Counted from the stretch's first letter, positions 17,980 to 27,125 are shown. The stretch is DNA of 64,000 nt from JAGWAJ01 sp965215155 (GCA_965215155.1 CBDCCY010000004.1:3720001-3784000), one strand, 5' to 3'. Translations and numbers: made by a program. Notes: generated by a model from the letters alone, not told the origin.

Positions 17980-19444
17980 CCCGCATCGTGCAGGTCGCTC
18001 TTCGCGATTTCCTGGCCGTCGTGACCACCCGGGGTTTCGTCTTCGGATTGGTGGCGACGCCGGCGATCGGCGGCATCCTGGTCCTGGTCGCCCCGAGCCT
18101 CTTCGACGATTCGGACTACCGGATCGCGGGGGAGTACGCGATCGTCGATCCGACCGGCGCGGTGGCGCCGCGGATGCGTGCCGCGATCGAGCCGGACGCG
18201 GTGGCCGGCCGGCGTCTTGCGGCACTCCGGCGAGGGATGGACCGCGTGCCGGAGGCGGTGCGCTCGGTGGCGGAGGACGCCGTGCAGCCGTCGCTGGCGG
18301 CCGAGCTCGGCCCGCCGCCGGACATCCGCCTGACGGTGCTGCCGGCAGACGCGGGCCTCGAAGCGGCCCGGGCGTGGCTGGCCGAGGCCCCCGCTGCGCA
18401 AGGCGATCAGCGCCGCGCGGCGCTGATCGTGATTCACGACGACGCGGTCACGGGGGAGGATCCGGCCGCCGCGCTGGGGACCTACGACCTCTACGTACCG
18501 GCGGGGCTCGACGACCGGGACCTCGATTTCTGCCACGAGGCAATCCAGGAGGCGATCGCCGAGGCGCGCGCCGCTGCCCACGGCCTCGACCGGGCGGCGG
18601 TCGAGCGCCTGCTGGAGGTCGATGCCGACCTCAAGAACGTGCAGTTGCTCCGGCGAGCAAGCGGCTTCTTCGGCATCGGACGTCCCTCTAGCGATTTCGC
18701 TTATTAGCGCCGCGACCGGCCTCGATTGCGGTTGGAGCGGGGGCGGAGGGCGAGACCGTCGGCGGACTGACCCGCCTCCTGCCCGCGGTGTACATGATCC
18801 TGCTGATGGTGGGCATCATGGTCGGCGGGCAGAACATGCTGACGTCGACCGTCGAGGAGAAATCGAACCGCGTCGTGGAGGTCCTGTTGTCGGCCGTCTC
18901 GCCGATGGAGCTGATGGCGGGCAAGCTGCTCGGCGCCATGGCGGTCAGCTTCGTCATGATGGCGTTCTACGCCGGGATCGGTCTGGCCCTGCTCGCCTCG
19001 TTCTCGCTGCTCGGCCTCGTCGACCCCTGGCTGATCCTCTACCTGGGGATCTTCTTCGTCCTCGGCTTCCTGGTGCTCGGCTCGCTCATGCTGGCGGTCG
19101 GGGCGGCGGTCAACGACATGAACGAGGCGGCGTCGCTGCAGGGTCCGCTGATCGTGGCGATCATGGTGCCGTGGCTCTTCTGGCCGGCGGTCGCCCGCTC
19201 GCCGGATTCGACGCTGGCTCTGGTGGTCAGCTTCCTGCCGCCGGTCAACACGTTCGGGATGCTCATCCGGATGGCGTCGACCCAGCCGCCGCCGTGGTGG
19301 CAGGTCTGGCTGTCGATAGCGATCGGGGCCGCCGCGGTGGTCGGCGCCGTCTGGGTCGCGGCGAAGGTGTTCCGGATCGGGCTGCTGATGTACGGCAAGC
19401 CGCCGGACTACAGGACGCTGATCCGCTGGGTCCGGGCGGCGTAG
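17976..19444 (+). pseudogene. ABC-2 permease, frameshifted
   Basis: The permease partner of the upstream ATPase, split over two frames. The N-part starts with GTG at 17976 (helix about GFVFGLVATPAIGGILVLV, then a long outer domain) and reads to a stop at 18705-18707. The rest continues in another frame, open from 18692 to 19444, with the conserved GGLTRLLPAVYMILLMVGIM block and five more helices. The switch must fall between about 18650 and 18707, where neither frame alone makes a sensible join. Either one or two bases are missing or extra (a mutation or an assembly error), or decoding is unusual. If real, the exporter is inactive. Confidence 0.75.
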
Positions 19445-19524
19445 AAGTCTGCTCGGCCTGGCGGGCCGGGATGGCGGCAAGGGACAGGCGAGGAGGCGGC
19501 GGCCACGCTGCCGGGAGGAGAGAC

Positions 19525-20841
19525 ATGGAGTCGAAGGGCGGGGCAGGCGTTCGGCGCCGGCAGGGCCGGTTCACGCGGCGGCAGGCGATGCAGGGCCTGG
19601 GCGCGTTCCTCGGATCGGCGGCCGTGCTGCGGCCCGCATCCGCGTCCGTGGAGGCCTCTTTCGCCGGCGTCGGGCAGGGCGCGTCCGTCGGTCCATACGA
19701 TCCGGAGTGGCTCCCGGCGGGTGTCCGCTCCCGCTTCGTGCAGGACGTCAACGGTCTGACGATGCACGTCCTGGAGGCGGGCTTCGAGGATGACGGCCGT
19801 CCCGCGCTGTTGCTGCTGCACGGGTTCCCGGAGCTCGCCTACAGTTGGCGGCACGTGATGGCCCCGCTCGCCGAGGCGGGCTATCACGTCATCGCCCCCG
19901 ACCAGCGCGGCTACGGCCGGACCACCGGATGGAACGCCGACTACGACGGCGACCTGCGTCCCTTCAGCCGGCTGAATGCGGTGCGCGACGCGCTCGCCCT
20001 CGTATCCGCGTTCGGCTATCGCACCGTCGACGCGGTCATCGGCCACGACTTCGGATCGCCCATCGCGGCCTGGTGCGCGGTGGCGCGGCCCGACGTGTTC
20101 CACGCCGTCGCCCTGATGAGCGCGCCGTTCGGCGGCACGCCCGAATGGCCGTTCGACACGGCCGGCGGCTCCGTGCCGGTCGAGCCGCTCGACGGTCCGG
20201 ACATCTACGAGGAGATGGCGCGCCTGCCGCGCCCGCGCAAGCACTATCAGCGCTACTACCGGACGCGCGAGGCGAACGAGAACATGTGGCGCGCCCCGCA
20301 GGGGGTCCACGATTTCCTGCGCGCCTACTACCATCACAAGAGCGCCGACTGGGCCCGGAACCGGCCCTACCGCCTCGCCGGGTGGACCGCGGAAGAGGTC
20401 GCGAAGATGCCGACCTACTACATCATGGACCTCGACATGGGGATGGCGGAGACCGTCGCCCGCGAGATGCCGACGGCGGCCGAGATCGCCGCCAACCGCT
20501 GGCTGCCGGATCGGGAACTGCGGGTCTACAGCGAGGAGTACGGGCGCAACGGTTTCCAGGGCGGTCTGCAGTGGTACCGGTCCGGGGTCATCGCGGACGA
20601 GACGCTGACCTTCGCCGGCCGCACGATCGACATCCCTTCCCTCTTCATCGCCGGCTCGAGCGACTGGGGCGCCTACCAGCGTCCGGGCTCACTGGAGAGG
20701 ATGCAGGAGCGCGCGTGCACGGACATGCGCGGCGTCCACTTCGTCGACGGGGCGGGGCACTGGGTGCAGCAGGAGCAGCCGGCGGCGACGGTACAACTGC
20801 TGCTGGATTTCCTGCATGCGGCGCAGGAGTCTGCGGCGTAG
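19525..20841 (+). CDS. Tat-exported alpha/beta hydrolase, epoxide hydrolase type
   Basis: 438-aa protein; the N-terminus has a twin-arginine motif (FTRRQAMQGLGAFLGS) and a hydrophobic core, so folded export is likely. The fold shows oxyanion motif LLLHGFPELAYSW, DQRGYGRTTGW, nucleophile Asp in VIGHDFGSPIA and catalytic His in GAGHWVQQEQP, the soluble epoxide hydrolase / haloalkane dehalogenase pattern. HGFPE and the cap-region Tyr residues favour epoxide hydrolase. ATG at 19525 has GGGAGGAG upstream. Its last codons (20824-20841) read CAGGAGTCTGCGGCGTAG, nearly the core of the palindrome family, so a repeat fragment may have supplied its C-terminus. Confidence 0.9.
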   Translation: MESKGGAGVRRRQGRFTRRQAMQGLGAFLGSAAVLRPASASVEASFAGVGQGASVGPYDPEWLPAGVRSRFVQDVNGLTMHVLEAGFEDDGRPALLLLHGFPELAYSWRHVMAPLAEAGYHVIAPDQRGYGRTTGWNADYDGDLRPFSRLNAVRDALALVSAFGYRTVDAVIGHDFGSPIAAWCAVARPDVFHAVALMSAPFGGTPEWPFDTAGGSVPVEPLDGPDIYEEMARLPRPRKHYQRYYRTREANENMWRAPQGVHDFLRAYYHHKSADWARNRPYRLAGWTAEEVAKMPTYYIMDLDMGMAETVAREMPTAAEIAANRWLPDRELRVYSEEYGRNGFQGGLQWYRSGVIADETLTFAGRTIDIPSLFIAGSSDWGAYQRPGSLERMQERACTDMRGVHFVDGAGHWVQQEQPAATVQLLLDFLHAAQESAA

Positions 20842-21029
20842 CACGGCGCGGATCCTGCAGGCCTGGCCGGGCACGAGCGGAGCCGCCCGGCGAGGATGGC
20901 GGGCCGGACCGAGGGGGTCGGCCGCGCGGCGCTCGCGCCGGCCGGCCGTGGCCTGCGACGTTGAGAAACCGTGGGGGGAGAGGAAGCTCGGGCGCGCGGA
21001 GAGCAAGCCCGGCCGAACCGAAAGGGAAT

Positions 21030-21106
21030 TGGTAGCGGGGGGGGGATTTGAACCCCCGACCTTTGGGTTATGAGCCCAATGAGCTACCAGGCTGCTCCAC
21101 CCCGCG
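21030..21106 (-). tRNA. Initiator tRNA-fMet (CAT)
   Basis: Read on the minus strand: 77 nt beginning CGCGGGGTGGAGCAGCCTGG and ending CCA, which is encoded. Anticodon loop GGGCTCATAACCC gives CAT, and the stem with three G-C pairs is the initiator hallmark. C1 opposes U72 and cannot pair, another initiator feature. T-arm GGGGGTTCAAATCCCCC is intact. It sits in a gap between the hydrolase and cutA. Confidence 0.95.
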
Positions 21107-21197
21107 ACCCGGTGGCAGCGAACGCCGCCACAACTGGGGATCATAGCACCGGGCGGCGGCGCCGTCAACGGCGCACGCGCGGGCCGGGAGGGCGAAT

Positions 21198-21530
21198 GTG
21201 GGGGAGAACGACTGCGTAGTCGCGAGCACGACGCTGCCGCCGGAGGTGGATGCCGAGGCGCTGGGCCGGACGCTGGTGGCGGAGCGTCTGGCCGCCTGCG
21301 TCCAGGTGCAGGCGCCGGTCCGGTCGGTGTACCGCTGGCAGGGAGCGGTCGAGAGCGCGTCCGAGCAGCTCCTGCATGTCAAGACGACGGCGCGCCGGGT
21401 CGCGGACCTGCGCCGGCGGCTGCGCGACCTCCATCCGTACGAGGTGCCCGAGCTCGTCGTGCTCCCGATCGTCGAAGGCGACCCGGCGTACCTCGCCTGG
21501 CTGGTGGAATCGACCGCCCCCGGCGAGTAG
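21198..21530 (+). CDS. cutA: CutA divalent-cation tolerance protein
   Basis: 110-aa trimeric P-II-like-fold protein. Seen: VASTTLPPEVDAEALGRTLV, LAACVQVQAPVRSVYRWQGAVE and LHPYEVPELVVLPI, the family core with the conserved HPYEVPE motif. GTG start at 21198 with GGGAGGG upstream; an overlapping ATG at 21196 is out of frame. Its real function remains unclear in general; copper tolerance was the original phenotype. Stands convergent to the DUF368 gene, ten bases away. Confidence 0.94.
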   Translation: MGENDCVVASTTLPPEVDAEALGRTLVAERLAACVQVQAPVRSVYRWQGAVESASEQLLHVKTTARRVADLRRRLRDLHPYEVPELVVLPIVEGDPAYLAWLVESTAPGE

Positions 21531-21539
21531 GCAGCCGCC

Positions 21540-22550
21540 TCAATCCCCGAGCCGCGACACGCTCCACGAGGCGCCGAAGCCGGCGAGCACGAGGAGGGCC
21601 GCGCCTCCCGCCTGTCGGGCCGTGGGCAGGGTGCGCTCGCGGCGATAGTCCGCCGGGTCCACCGCCTCGACCATGTCGGGCGAGACGATCTCCTGCCCGC
21701 GAACGACGTCTCCGACGCGGGGGCGGATGGGCTCCGTGAACGGCCACAGGCCGATCACCGCCCCGAGCAGGAGCCCGAGCAGGAAGCCGAGCGTGGCCCG
21801 GCGGCGCGTCGCCAACAGCACCCGCACGAGGTTGCTCACGCCGACGATGCCCGCCACGACTCCCGCGGCCACTGGAACCAGGACGTGCAACACCGGCCCG
21901 GCCGCATCCCAGGCGCCGGTGCGAGCGATGTCGACGGCCTGCGCGACGGCGCCGACGATCGGCCGGTACTGGCCGAGCACGAGCAACAGGTAGGCGCCGG
22001 AGACTCCCGGCAGGATCATCGCGGCGCCGCCGGCCACTCCCGCAACGACCAGCACGGCATAGGCGGCCGGCCCGGGCGCGCCGGCCCCGCTCAGGCGTTC
22101 CGGATCGAGGGCGGCGAGCAGGCCCATCGTGGCGACGGCCGCGGCGGCGCTCAGCGCAACGCTGCGGTCCAGCGGCCGGAGCAGGCGCCAGACGATCGGA
22201 ATCCCGCCGGCCGCCAGTCCGATGAACAGGCTGTACATGATCCACGGGTAGCGGTCCAGCACGGCGCCGATCGCCCGCGCGCCCCCTGCTATCGCCAGCA
22301 GGGCCGAGGCGCCGACGCAGGAGAGCATCAGGAGAGCGGGCGGCCGGAGCTTCAGGGTCGATACCTCCGCGACGCTCGTGATGAACTGCGGGTACAGCCC
22401 CACGGCGAGCAGCATCGTGCCCCCGGAGACGCCGGGCACCAGGTTGGCGAGACCCATGAGAGCGCCGCCGGCGATGCTGCGCAGGACCAGCGGCGCGCCC
22501 CGGAACGCGGGAGCATCCGATCCGACGACGATCGAGCTCTTCTCGGACAT
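21540..22550 (-). CDS. DUF368 family polyprenyl-phosphate translocase
   Basis: 336-aa polytopic membrane protein with about nine helices. The double signature LANLVPGVSGGTMLL (about residues 36-50) and MILPGVSGAYLLLVLGQY (about 184-201) marks DUF368, whose members recycle undecaprenyl phosphate across the membrane for cell-wall synthesis. ATG at 22550. The two PGVSG motifs are an internal repeat, as usual for the family. A type B palindrome lies immediately upstream (22563-22640). Confidence 0.9.
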   Translation of the reverse strand: MSEKSSIVVGSDAPAFRGAPLVLRSIAGGALMGLANLVPGVSGGTMLLAVGLYPQFITSVAEVSTLKLRPPALLMLSCVGASALLAIAGGARAIGAVLDRYPWIMYSLFIGLAAGGIPIVWRLLRPLDRSVALSAAAAVATMGLLAALDPERLSGAGAPGPAAYAVLVVAGVAGGAAMILPGVSGAYLLLVLGQYRPIVGAVAQAVDIARTGAWDAAGPVLHVLVPVAAGVVAGIVGVSNLVRVLLATRRRATLGFLLGLLLGAVIGLWPFTEPIRPRVGDVVRGQEIVSPDMVEAVDPADYRRERTLPTARQAGGAALLVLAGFGASWSVSRLGD

Positions 22551-22562
22551 GCGGCGGCAGCT

Positions 22563-22640
22563 GGCGCGCCCTCACGGGCGCGTTGGGAGTCTGCGCGGGC
22601 ACGAACCGCTCCGCGGCACGTTTCTGCGGCGCAGACTCCC
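22563..22640 (+). repeat. Palindromic repeat element, type B copy 1
   Basis: Starts with a small hairpin (CGCGCCC TCAC GGGCGCG) and then a 12-base inverted repeat GGGAGTCTGCGC / GCGCAGACTCCC (22585-22596 and 22629-22640). Closely similar sequences lie at 26933-27008, 44670-44747 and 46291-46373. It lies between the divergent DUF368 and phosphatase genes. Confidence 0.88.
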
Positions 22641-22709
22641 GGCGGTCGGACCGTCGGGCGGCACCGTAGCGTACGATGCGATACACTGCAACGCTGCGGC
22701 AGGACGCCG

Positions 22710-24746
22710 ATGGTTCGAGATCAACCGGGGAAAGCGGTCCCGCCTGCAGCAGCGGCGTGGCCGGTGCGGTTGCTGGTCGCCGGAGCGTTCGCCAAGCTCG
22801 CCCTGACGCCGTTCCCGGCTGCGGGCCAGCCGGTGACCGCGTGGCTCGATACCGCGGCGTCCCTGGCCCTCGTCGTCGGACTCGGGCACATACTGTGGCG
22901 GCTGCTGTCACGCCTTCAACGGCGCCTCCTGTGGCGCGTGCGGCGGCGGCTGATCCTCTCCTACGTCTTCGTCGGGGTCGTTCCGGTCCTCCTGATCGTC
23001 GCCTTCGTCGGTCTTGCCGGCGCCCTGACGATGCTCGTGACGGGCGCGTACATGGTCCGGTCCGAGCTGGACGAGATCGTCGCGGACGCGGGCTCCATGG
23101 CAACTACCATCGGGAGCCACCTGACGACCGGAGCCGCCATCGACGAGGTGCTGGCCGGCTACCCGGCCGGATCCGGGGCGAGCCTGGCCGCGGCGGCGGC
23201 CGTCGTCGACGTGGAAGGGGGGGGCGTCGGAGCCGTGGGCCCGTGGCGTCACGCGCCTCGCCCGGAGGAGCTCCCGGCCTGGATCGGCAAGGCGGGGTTC
23301 GCCGGATTCGTCGAGCTCCCAGACACCGCGGTGCTCGTCGCTCGGGCGACCCGCCGGATGGAAGGGGGGCGGACCGTCGTGGTGGACATCCCGCTCGGGC
23401 CCCGCGTGGTCGGCCGGATCGCGGACGCCACCGGGATCGAGGTGACCGGTCGGGCGTTCGCCGCGGCGGACCCGATCGGCGGGGCGGCGCCGACCACTCG
23501 GCTCGATGGCGACACGACGGGCGGGTTCGCATCCGTGGGAGGGCTTGCCTGGGTCGTGTTCCTGGAACGGACGGATTGGGAAACCGGCGAGACGGGCGCG
23601 GTCGGTCTCGCGATTCGTGTCCCCCCGACCGCCCTGTTCCAGCACCTGTTCGGATCGCATGCCCGCATCGGCGACGTGAACGTCGGGTCGGTCTTCCTGG
23701 TGCTGCTCTCCGTAGTCGGCGGGCTCTTCCTCGTCATGCAGGGGGCCGCGCTCGTGATGGGGTTCGCTCTGGCCCGGTCCATCACCGGCTCCGTGCACGA
23801 GCTCTTCGCGGGGACCGAGCGCGTGCGGCGCGGCGACTTCACGCACCGCATCCGGGTCGCGTCCGGGGACCAGCTCGGCGATCTCGCGGACTCGTTCAAT
23901 GCGATGACCGCCAGCGTCGAGGGCCTGCTTGCGCAGGCGGCCGAGAAGAAACGCCTCGAGGAGGAGCTGCGCATCGCACGCGAGATGCAGATGTCGTTGC
24001 TGCCGCGCGATGCGGCCACGATTCCGGGACTGACCGTGGCTCCTTTCTCCCGTCCGGCGCGCGAGGTGGGCGGCGACTACTACGACATGGTGAGGCTGGA
24101 CGAACGAAGGCTCGGTGTGCTGGTGGCCGACGTCTCGGGAAAGGGAACGTCCGCCGCGTTCTACATGGCCGAGCTCAAGGGGCTCGTCCTGAGCCTGAGC
24201 CCGATCTACGACTCGCCCCGCCGGCTGCTGATGGAGGTCAATCGCATCCTGTCGGCGAGCCTCGACGAGCAGAGCTTCATCACGATGACGTACGCGGTCA
24301 TCGATCTCGACCACCGGACGATCACGTACGCTCGGGCGGGCCACACGCCGTTCATCTACCTGAAGCCGGGCGAGCCCGCCGGCGCCCGGATGCTGGCGCC
24401 GGACGGGCTGGTGCTCGGCCTGCGGGGCCTCGAGGGACACTTCGACGCGCTGATCGAAGAGCGGTCACAGCCCATCGGCTCGGGTGACCTCGCCGTGCTG
24501 TTCACCGACGGGATCACCGAGGCGATGAACGAGGAGGCCGACATGTTCGGTGAGGAGCGGCTCAGCCGGCTGCTCCAGGAACATGCCGCCCTGGGCCCCG
24601 CCGCGTTGCTCGACCGCATCCTGCAAGACGTGGAGGCGTTCGTCGGCACCGCCGACCAGCACGACGACATGACCATGGTGCTCATCCGGGTCGACGAGCT
24701 GCCCTTGCCCCGCCGCGTGCCGCTGGCCTCCGCGGCCACCGCCTGA
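22710..24746 (+). CDS. Membrane HAMP-SpoIIE serine phosphatase (RsbU-like)
   Basis: 678-aa sensor phosphatase. Two or three N-terminal helices (about residues 19-67 and 80-112), an extracytoplasmic domain (about 115-325), another helix (about 330-357), HAMP (about 357-410) with coiled-coil linker, then a PP2C/SpoIIE domain (about 430-670). Metal-binding residues are in AREVGGDYYDMV, VADVSGKGTSAAF, FTDGITEAMNEE and QHDDMTMVLI. Such proteins dephosphorylate anti-anti-sigma factors in partner-switching. No partner (STAS, HPK) gene is nearby. ATG at 22710 with GGACGCC upstream; TACGAT at 22672 is a possible -10. Confidence 0.93.
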   Translation: MVRDQPGKAVPPAAAAWPVRLLVAGAFAKLALTPFPAAGQPVTAWLDTAASLALVVGLGHILWRLLSRLQRRLLWRVRRRLILSYVFVGVVPVLLIVAFVGLAGALTMLVTGAYMVRSELDEIVADAGSMATTIGSHLTTGAAIDEVLAGYPAGSGASLAAAAAVVDVEGGGVGAVGPWRHAPRPEELPAWIGKAGFAGFVELPDTAVLVARATRRMEGGRTVVVDIPLGPRVVGRIADATGIEVTGRAFAAADPIGGAAPTTRLDGDTTGGFASVGGLAWVVFLERTDWETGETGAVGLAIRVPPTALFQHLFGSHARIGDVNVGSVFLVLLSVVGGLFLVMQGAALVMGFALARSITGSVHELFAGTERVRRGDFTHRIRVASGDQLGDLADSFNAMTASVEGLLAQAAEKKRLEEELRIAREMQMSLLPRDAATIPGLTVAPFSRPAREVGGDYYDMVRLDERRLGVLVADVSGKGTSAAFYMAELKGLVLSLSPIYDSPRRLLMEVNRILSASLDEQSFITMTYAVIDLDHRTITYARAGHTPFIYLKPGEPAGARMLAPDGLVLGLRGLEGHFDALIEERSQPIGSGDLAVLFTDGITEAMNEEADMFGEERLSRLLQEHAALGPAALLDRILQDVEAFVGTADQHDDMTMVLIRVDELPLPRRVPLASAATA

Positions 24747-24755
24747 GCCGGCGCG

Positions 24756-25733
24756 ATGGCGGCCTTGGCGGTAGTCTTCCGCACGCGATCGGAGATGGAG
24801 GCCAACGTCGTGCGCGGTCTGCTCAGGACCCATGGGATCGGGGCGGTCCAGAGCCCGCCGGCCGGGCGCGCGGTGCCGGGTCTGTCGCGGGACGAGGGGG
24901 GGGAGGTGCGTGTGTCGGTGCCGGCGGAGTTCGCCCGGACGGCAGCGCGGGTGATCGCCGAGGTGCGGAGCGAGGTGTCGCGCGAGGTGCTGCTGCGCGA
25001 GGCGCACGAGGCGCTCGAGGCCGCGCTCGGATACCGGTTCACGGATCGCGGACTGCTCGAGCAGGCCCTGACGCATCGGTCGCGAGCCCACGAGGATCCG
25101 AGCGGGGAGGGGGAGGACAACGAGCGGCTGGAGTTCCTCGGCGACGCGGTCCTCGGGCTCGTCGTCGCGGATCGCCTGGTCCGGGACTTCCCCGAGCGCG
25201 ACGAGGGATGGACCTCGAAGGTGAAGGCGCGGCTCGTATCGGAGCCGACCCTGGCCCGTCTCGGCGAGCAGGTGGGCCTCGGCGACTACCTGCTGCTGGG
25301 ACGGGGCGAGGAGAAGACCGGCGGACGCCGGAAGCAGTCGCTCATCGCCGACACGTTCGAGGCGGTCGTCGCCGCCATCTACCTCGACGGAGGCCTGGGC
25401 GCGGCGACCTCGTTCATCCACGCGCGGTTGCAGGGCGCACTCGAAGAGCTGCGGGCGAACGGCGCGGTCGCGGAAGCCCCGGCGGACTGGAAGTCGACGC
25501 TCCAGGAGTGGTTGCAGGCGCGCGGGCGGCCGCTCCCCGCCTATCGACTCGCGGCGGAGGCGGGCCCGGATCACCGCAAGATGTTCACCGTCGACGTCTC
25601 GGTAGACGACGAGTCGATCGCGCGCGGCACGGGGCGCAGCAAGAAGGAAGCGGAGCAGAAGGCTGCCCGGCGCGCGCTGGCCGACCTGGCGTCGGGGCCA
25701 CAGGCCACGGAGGAGCCGGCGCAGGTCGAGTGA
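24756..25733 (+). CDS. rnc: Ribonuclease III with N-terminal DUF2007 domain
   Basis: Double-strand RNA endonuclease for rRNA and mRNA maturation. Residues about 1-80 (VVFRTRSEMEANVVRGLLRTHGI, then RVSVPAEFARTAARVIAEV) look like a DUF2007 domain, which is not part of ordinary RNase III. The nuclease domain (about 88-230) holds signature NERLEFLGDAVLG and the catalytic Glu/Asp in IADTFEAVVAAIYLDGG; the dsRNA-binding domain (about 240-312) has DHRKMFTVDV and RSKKEAEQKAARRAL. Total 325 aa versus about 225 usual. A start inside at a later GTG/ATG would remove the extra domain, but none has a better ribosome site. It follows the phosphatase gene by nine bases. Confidence 0.92.
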   Translation: MAALAVVFRTRSEMEANVVRGLLRTHGIGAVQSPPAGRAVPGLSRDEGGEVRVSVPAEFARTAARVIAEVRSEVSREVLLREAHEALEAALGYRFTDRGLLEQALTHRSRAHEDPSGEGEDNERLEFLGDAVLGLVVADRLVRDFPERDEGWTSKVKARLVSEPTLARLGEQVGLGDYLLLGRGEEKTGGRRKQSLIADTFEAVVAAIYLDGGLGAATSFIHARLQGALEELRANGAVAEAPADWKSTLQEWLQARGRPLPAYRLAAEAGPDHRKMFTVDVSVDDESIARGTGRSKKEAEQKAARRALADLASGPQATEEPAQVE

Positions 25734-25759
25734 CCGCGGACGCGGACGGTGGCCGGCGT

Positions 25760-26959
25760 TCAGTCGATCTCGATCAGCCCCCACGACCTTCGGGGGCGGC
25801 GCGCCGGCTCCCCGGCCGCGGAACCGGGCTGGGCCGCGTGCGGCGGCGCGTCGTCCGCATGCGGCAGCCGGGAGGCGGCGTACTCCTCCGCCTCCCGCGC
25901 GAGCACGGCGCCCTCGGGCGGCGCCGGCCGGCAGTGCAGGCGGACCCACAGGCGCAGCAGCGGATCGACGAAGCTGAATCGTTTCTGGCGCACGCCGATG
26001 AGGTCGACGTCCTCGAGCCACGCGAGATAGTCGCGGGTGGACCCGGGCGTGCGGCCGAGGCGCGACGCGATCGCGGTCAGCGTGAGCGGCTCCTCGTCGG
26101 CCAGCACGGCCAGGATCGCCTTCAGGGCGCCGTATCCCCGCGCGCGATGAAGTCGGAGCTCGTAGCTGAAGCGGCAGATCCAGTACAACGGGGCGCCGGG
26201 CGCGAGTTGCGCGGCGAGCGCGCCAACCGGGTCGGCCGCGCCCCCGGCGGAGAGCGCAGCCGCAAGGCGGTCGACGTATACCGGGCGCCCGTCGGCCAGC
26301 GCGTGCACCACGCGGCCGATGTCGTTCCGCTCCGCGTCCGTGCGACCCGCCCCGCGCGCGGCCAGTGCGGCCATCGCTTCCGCCGGGGAGAGGCGCGGAA
26401 GGTGAATCACCTCGAAACGATCCGGCCGGCCGCGCAGCAGCCTGAGCGTCCGGCCGACATAGCGGCTCGCCAGCGCGAAGCGGTTCGGGCTCTCCTGGAG
26501 CGCATCGAGGAACTCGGCCAGCACGCTCCGCAGGCCGGGGAAGCTCTCGAAGGTGCGCAACTCGAGCAGGCCGTCGATCAGGAACGCGGGGGTCGCCGCT
26601 TCGCGGCGGGCCGGACGTCCCAGGAAGCGGAGGAGTGCATCGAAGGCCTCCCGCGCGCCGCGGCGGCCGTCGCGGAACAGACTGGGATCGTCGCCCGTCG
26701 CATAGGGCGAGTCGGCGGTAACGGCGGCGAGGAAGCCCTCGGGCGTGGACGCCGCGCGCTCGACGTCGATGTACTGGCTCCCGCCGCGCGGCGCCAGGTG
26801 CAGCGCGATGCGGCGCAGCAACGACGTGCGGCCGCTGCCGCAGCCGCCGACCACTACCGGAATGCGGGACGGCGCGGCATCGAGCGCGGCGACGGCGCGT
26901 CGTTCGATTGGCGGGCGCTCCGGCAGCACGCCGGGAGCCTGCGCCGTGGAACCTGCCAT
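25760..26959 (-). CDS. AAA-type ATPase with winged-helix C-terminus, altered Walker A
   Basis: 399-aa predicted ATPase of the archaeal-ATPase-like (STAND/AAA) kind. The P-loop reads VVVGGCGSGRTSLLRR (about residues 35-50) with Arg in the place of the invariant Lys; Walker B is ATPAFLIDGLLEL. A sensor-like ALASRYVG follows. The C-terminal part (about 280-370) has a winged-helix look: LTLTAIASRLGRTPGSTRDYL, then FSFVDPLLRLWV, as in the archaeal ATPase C-domain. The ATG lies inside a type B repeat, so the first ten residues are repeat-coded; GTG at 26929 is a possible true start. Its function is not known. Confidence 0.75.
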   Translation of the reverse strand: MAGSTAQAPGVLPERPPIERRAVAALDAAPSRIPVVVGGCGSGRTSLLRRIALHLAPRGGSQYIDVERAASTPEGFLAAVTADSPYATGDDPSLFRDGRRGAREAFDALLRFLGRPARREAATPAFLIDGLLELRTFESFPGLRSVLAEFLDALQESPNRFALASRYVGRTLRLLRGRPDRFEVIHLPRLSPAEAMAALAARGAGRTDAERNDIGRVVHALADGRPVYVDRLAAALSAGGAADPVGALAAQLAPGAPLYWICRFSYELRLHRARGYGALKAILAVLADEEPLTLTAIASRLGRTPGSTRDYLAWLEDVDLIGVRQKRFSFVDPLLRLWVRLHCRPAPPEGAVLAREAEEYAASRLPHADDAPPHAAQPGSAAGEPARRPRRSWGLIEID

Positions 26960-27008
26960 GGAGAACTCCGCGCCGGCGCAGACTCCCGATGCGCCCGTCA
27001 GGGGGGCG
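26933..27008 (-). repeat. Palindromic repeat element, type B copy 2
   Basis: Minus-strand copy: arms GGGAGCCTGCGC (26933-26944) and GCGCAGACTCCC (26976-26987), then CCCCTGACGGGCGCATC on the far side, matching the leading hairpin of copy 1. It spans the translation start of the ATPase gene and the gap before purA. Confidence 0.82.
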
Positions 27009-27098
27009 AGCTCCCTGACTCGCAAGACCTTAGGGACCGGCGGGGCGCCTTGTCAATCGCGGCGCAAGGGCGGCCGGTCCCGCGAGGCGTGGTTCCGC

Positions 27099-27104
27099 TA
27101 TGAT
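27099..27104 (+). promoter_or_regulatory. Possible -10 element (TATGAT) before purA
   Basis: TATGAT, one base from consensus, 22 bases before the purA ATG. No clear -35 hexamer at 16-18 bases upstream. Candidate only. Confidence 0.35.
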
Positions 27105-27125
27105 GAACTGTTTGCGCGGTTGGCA

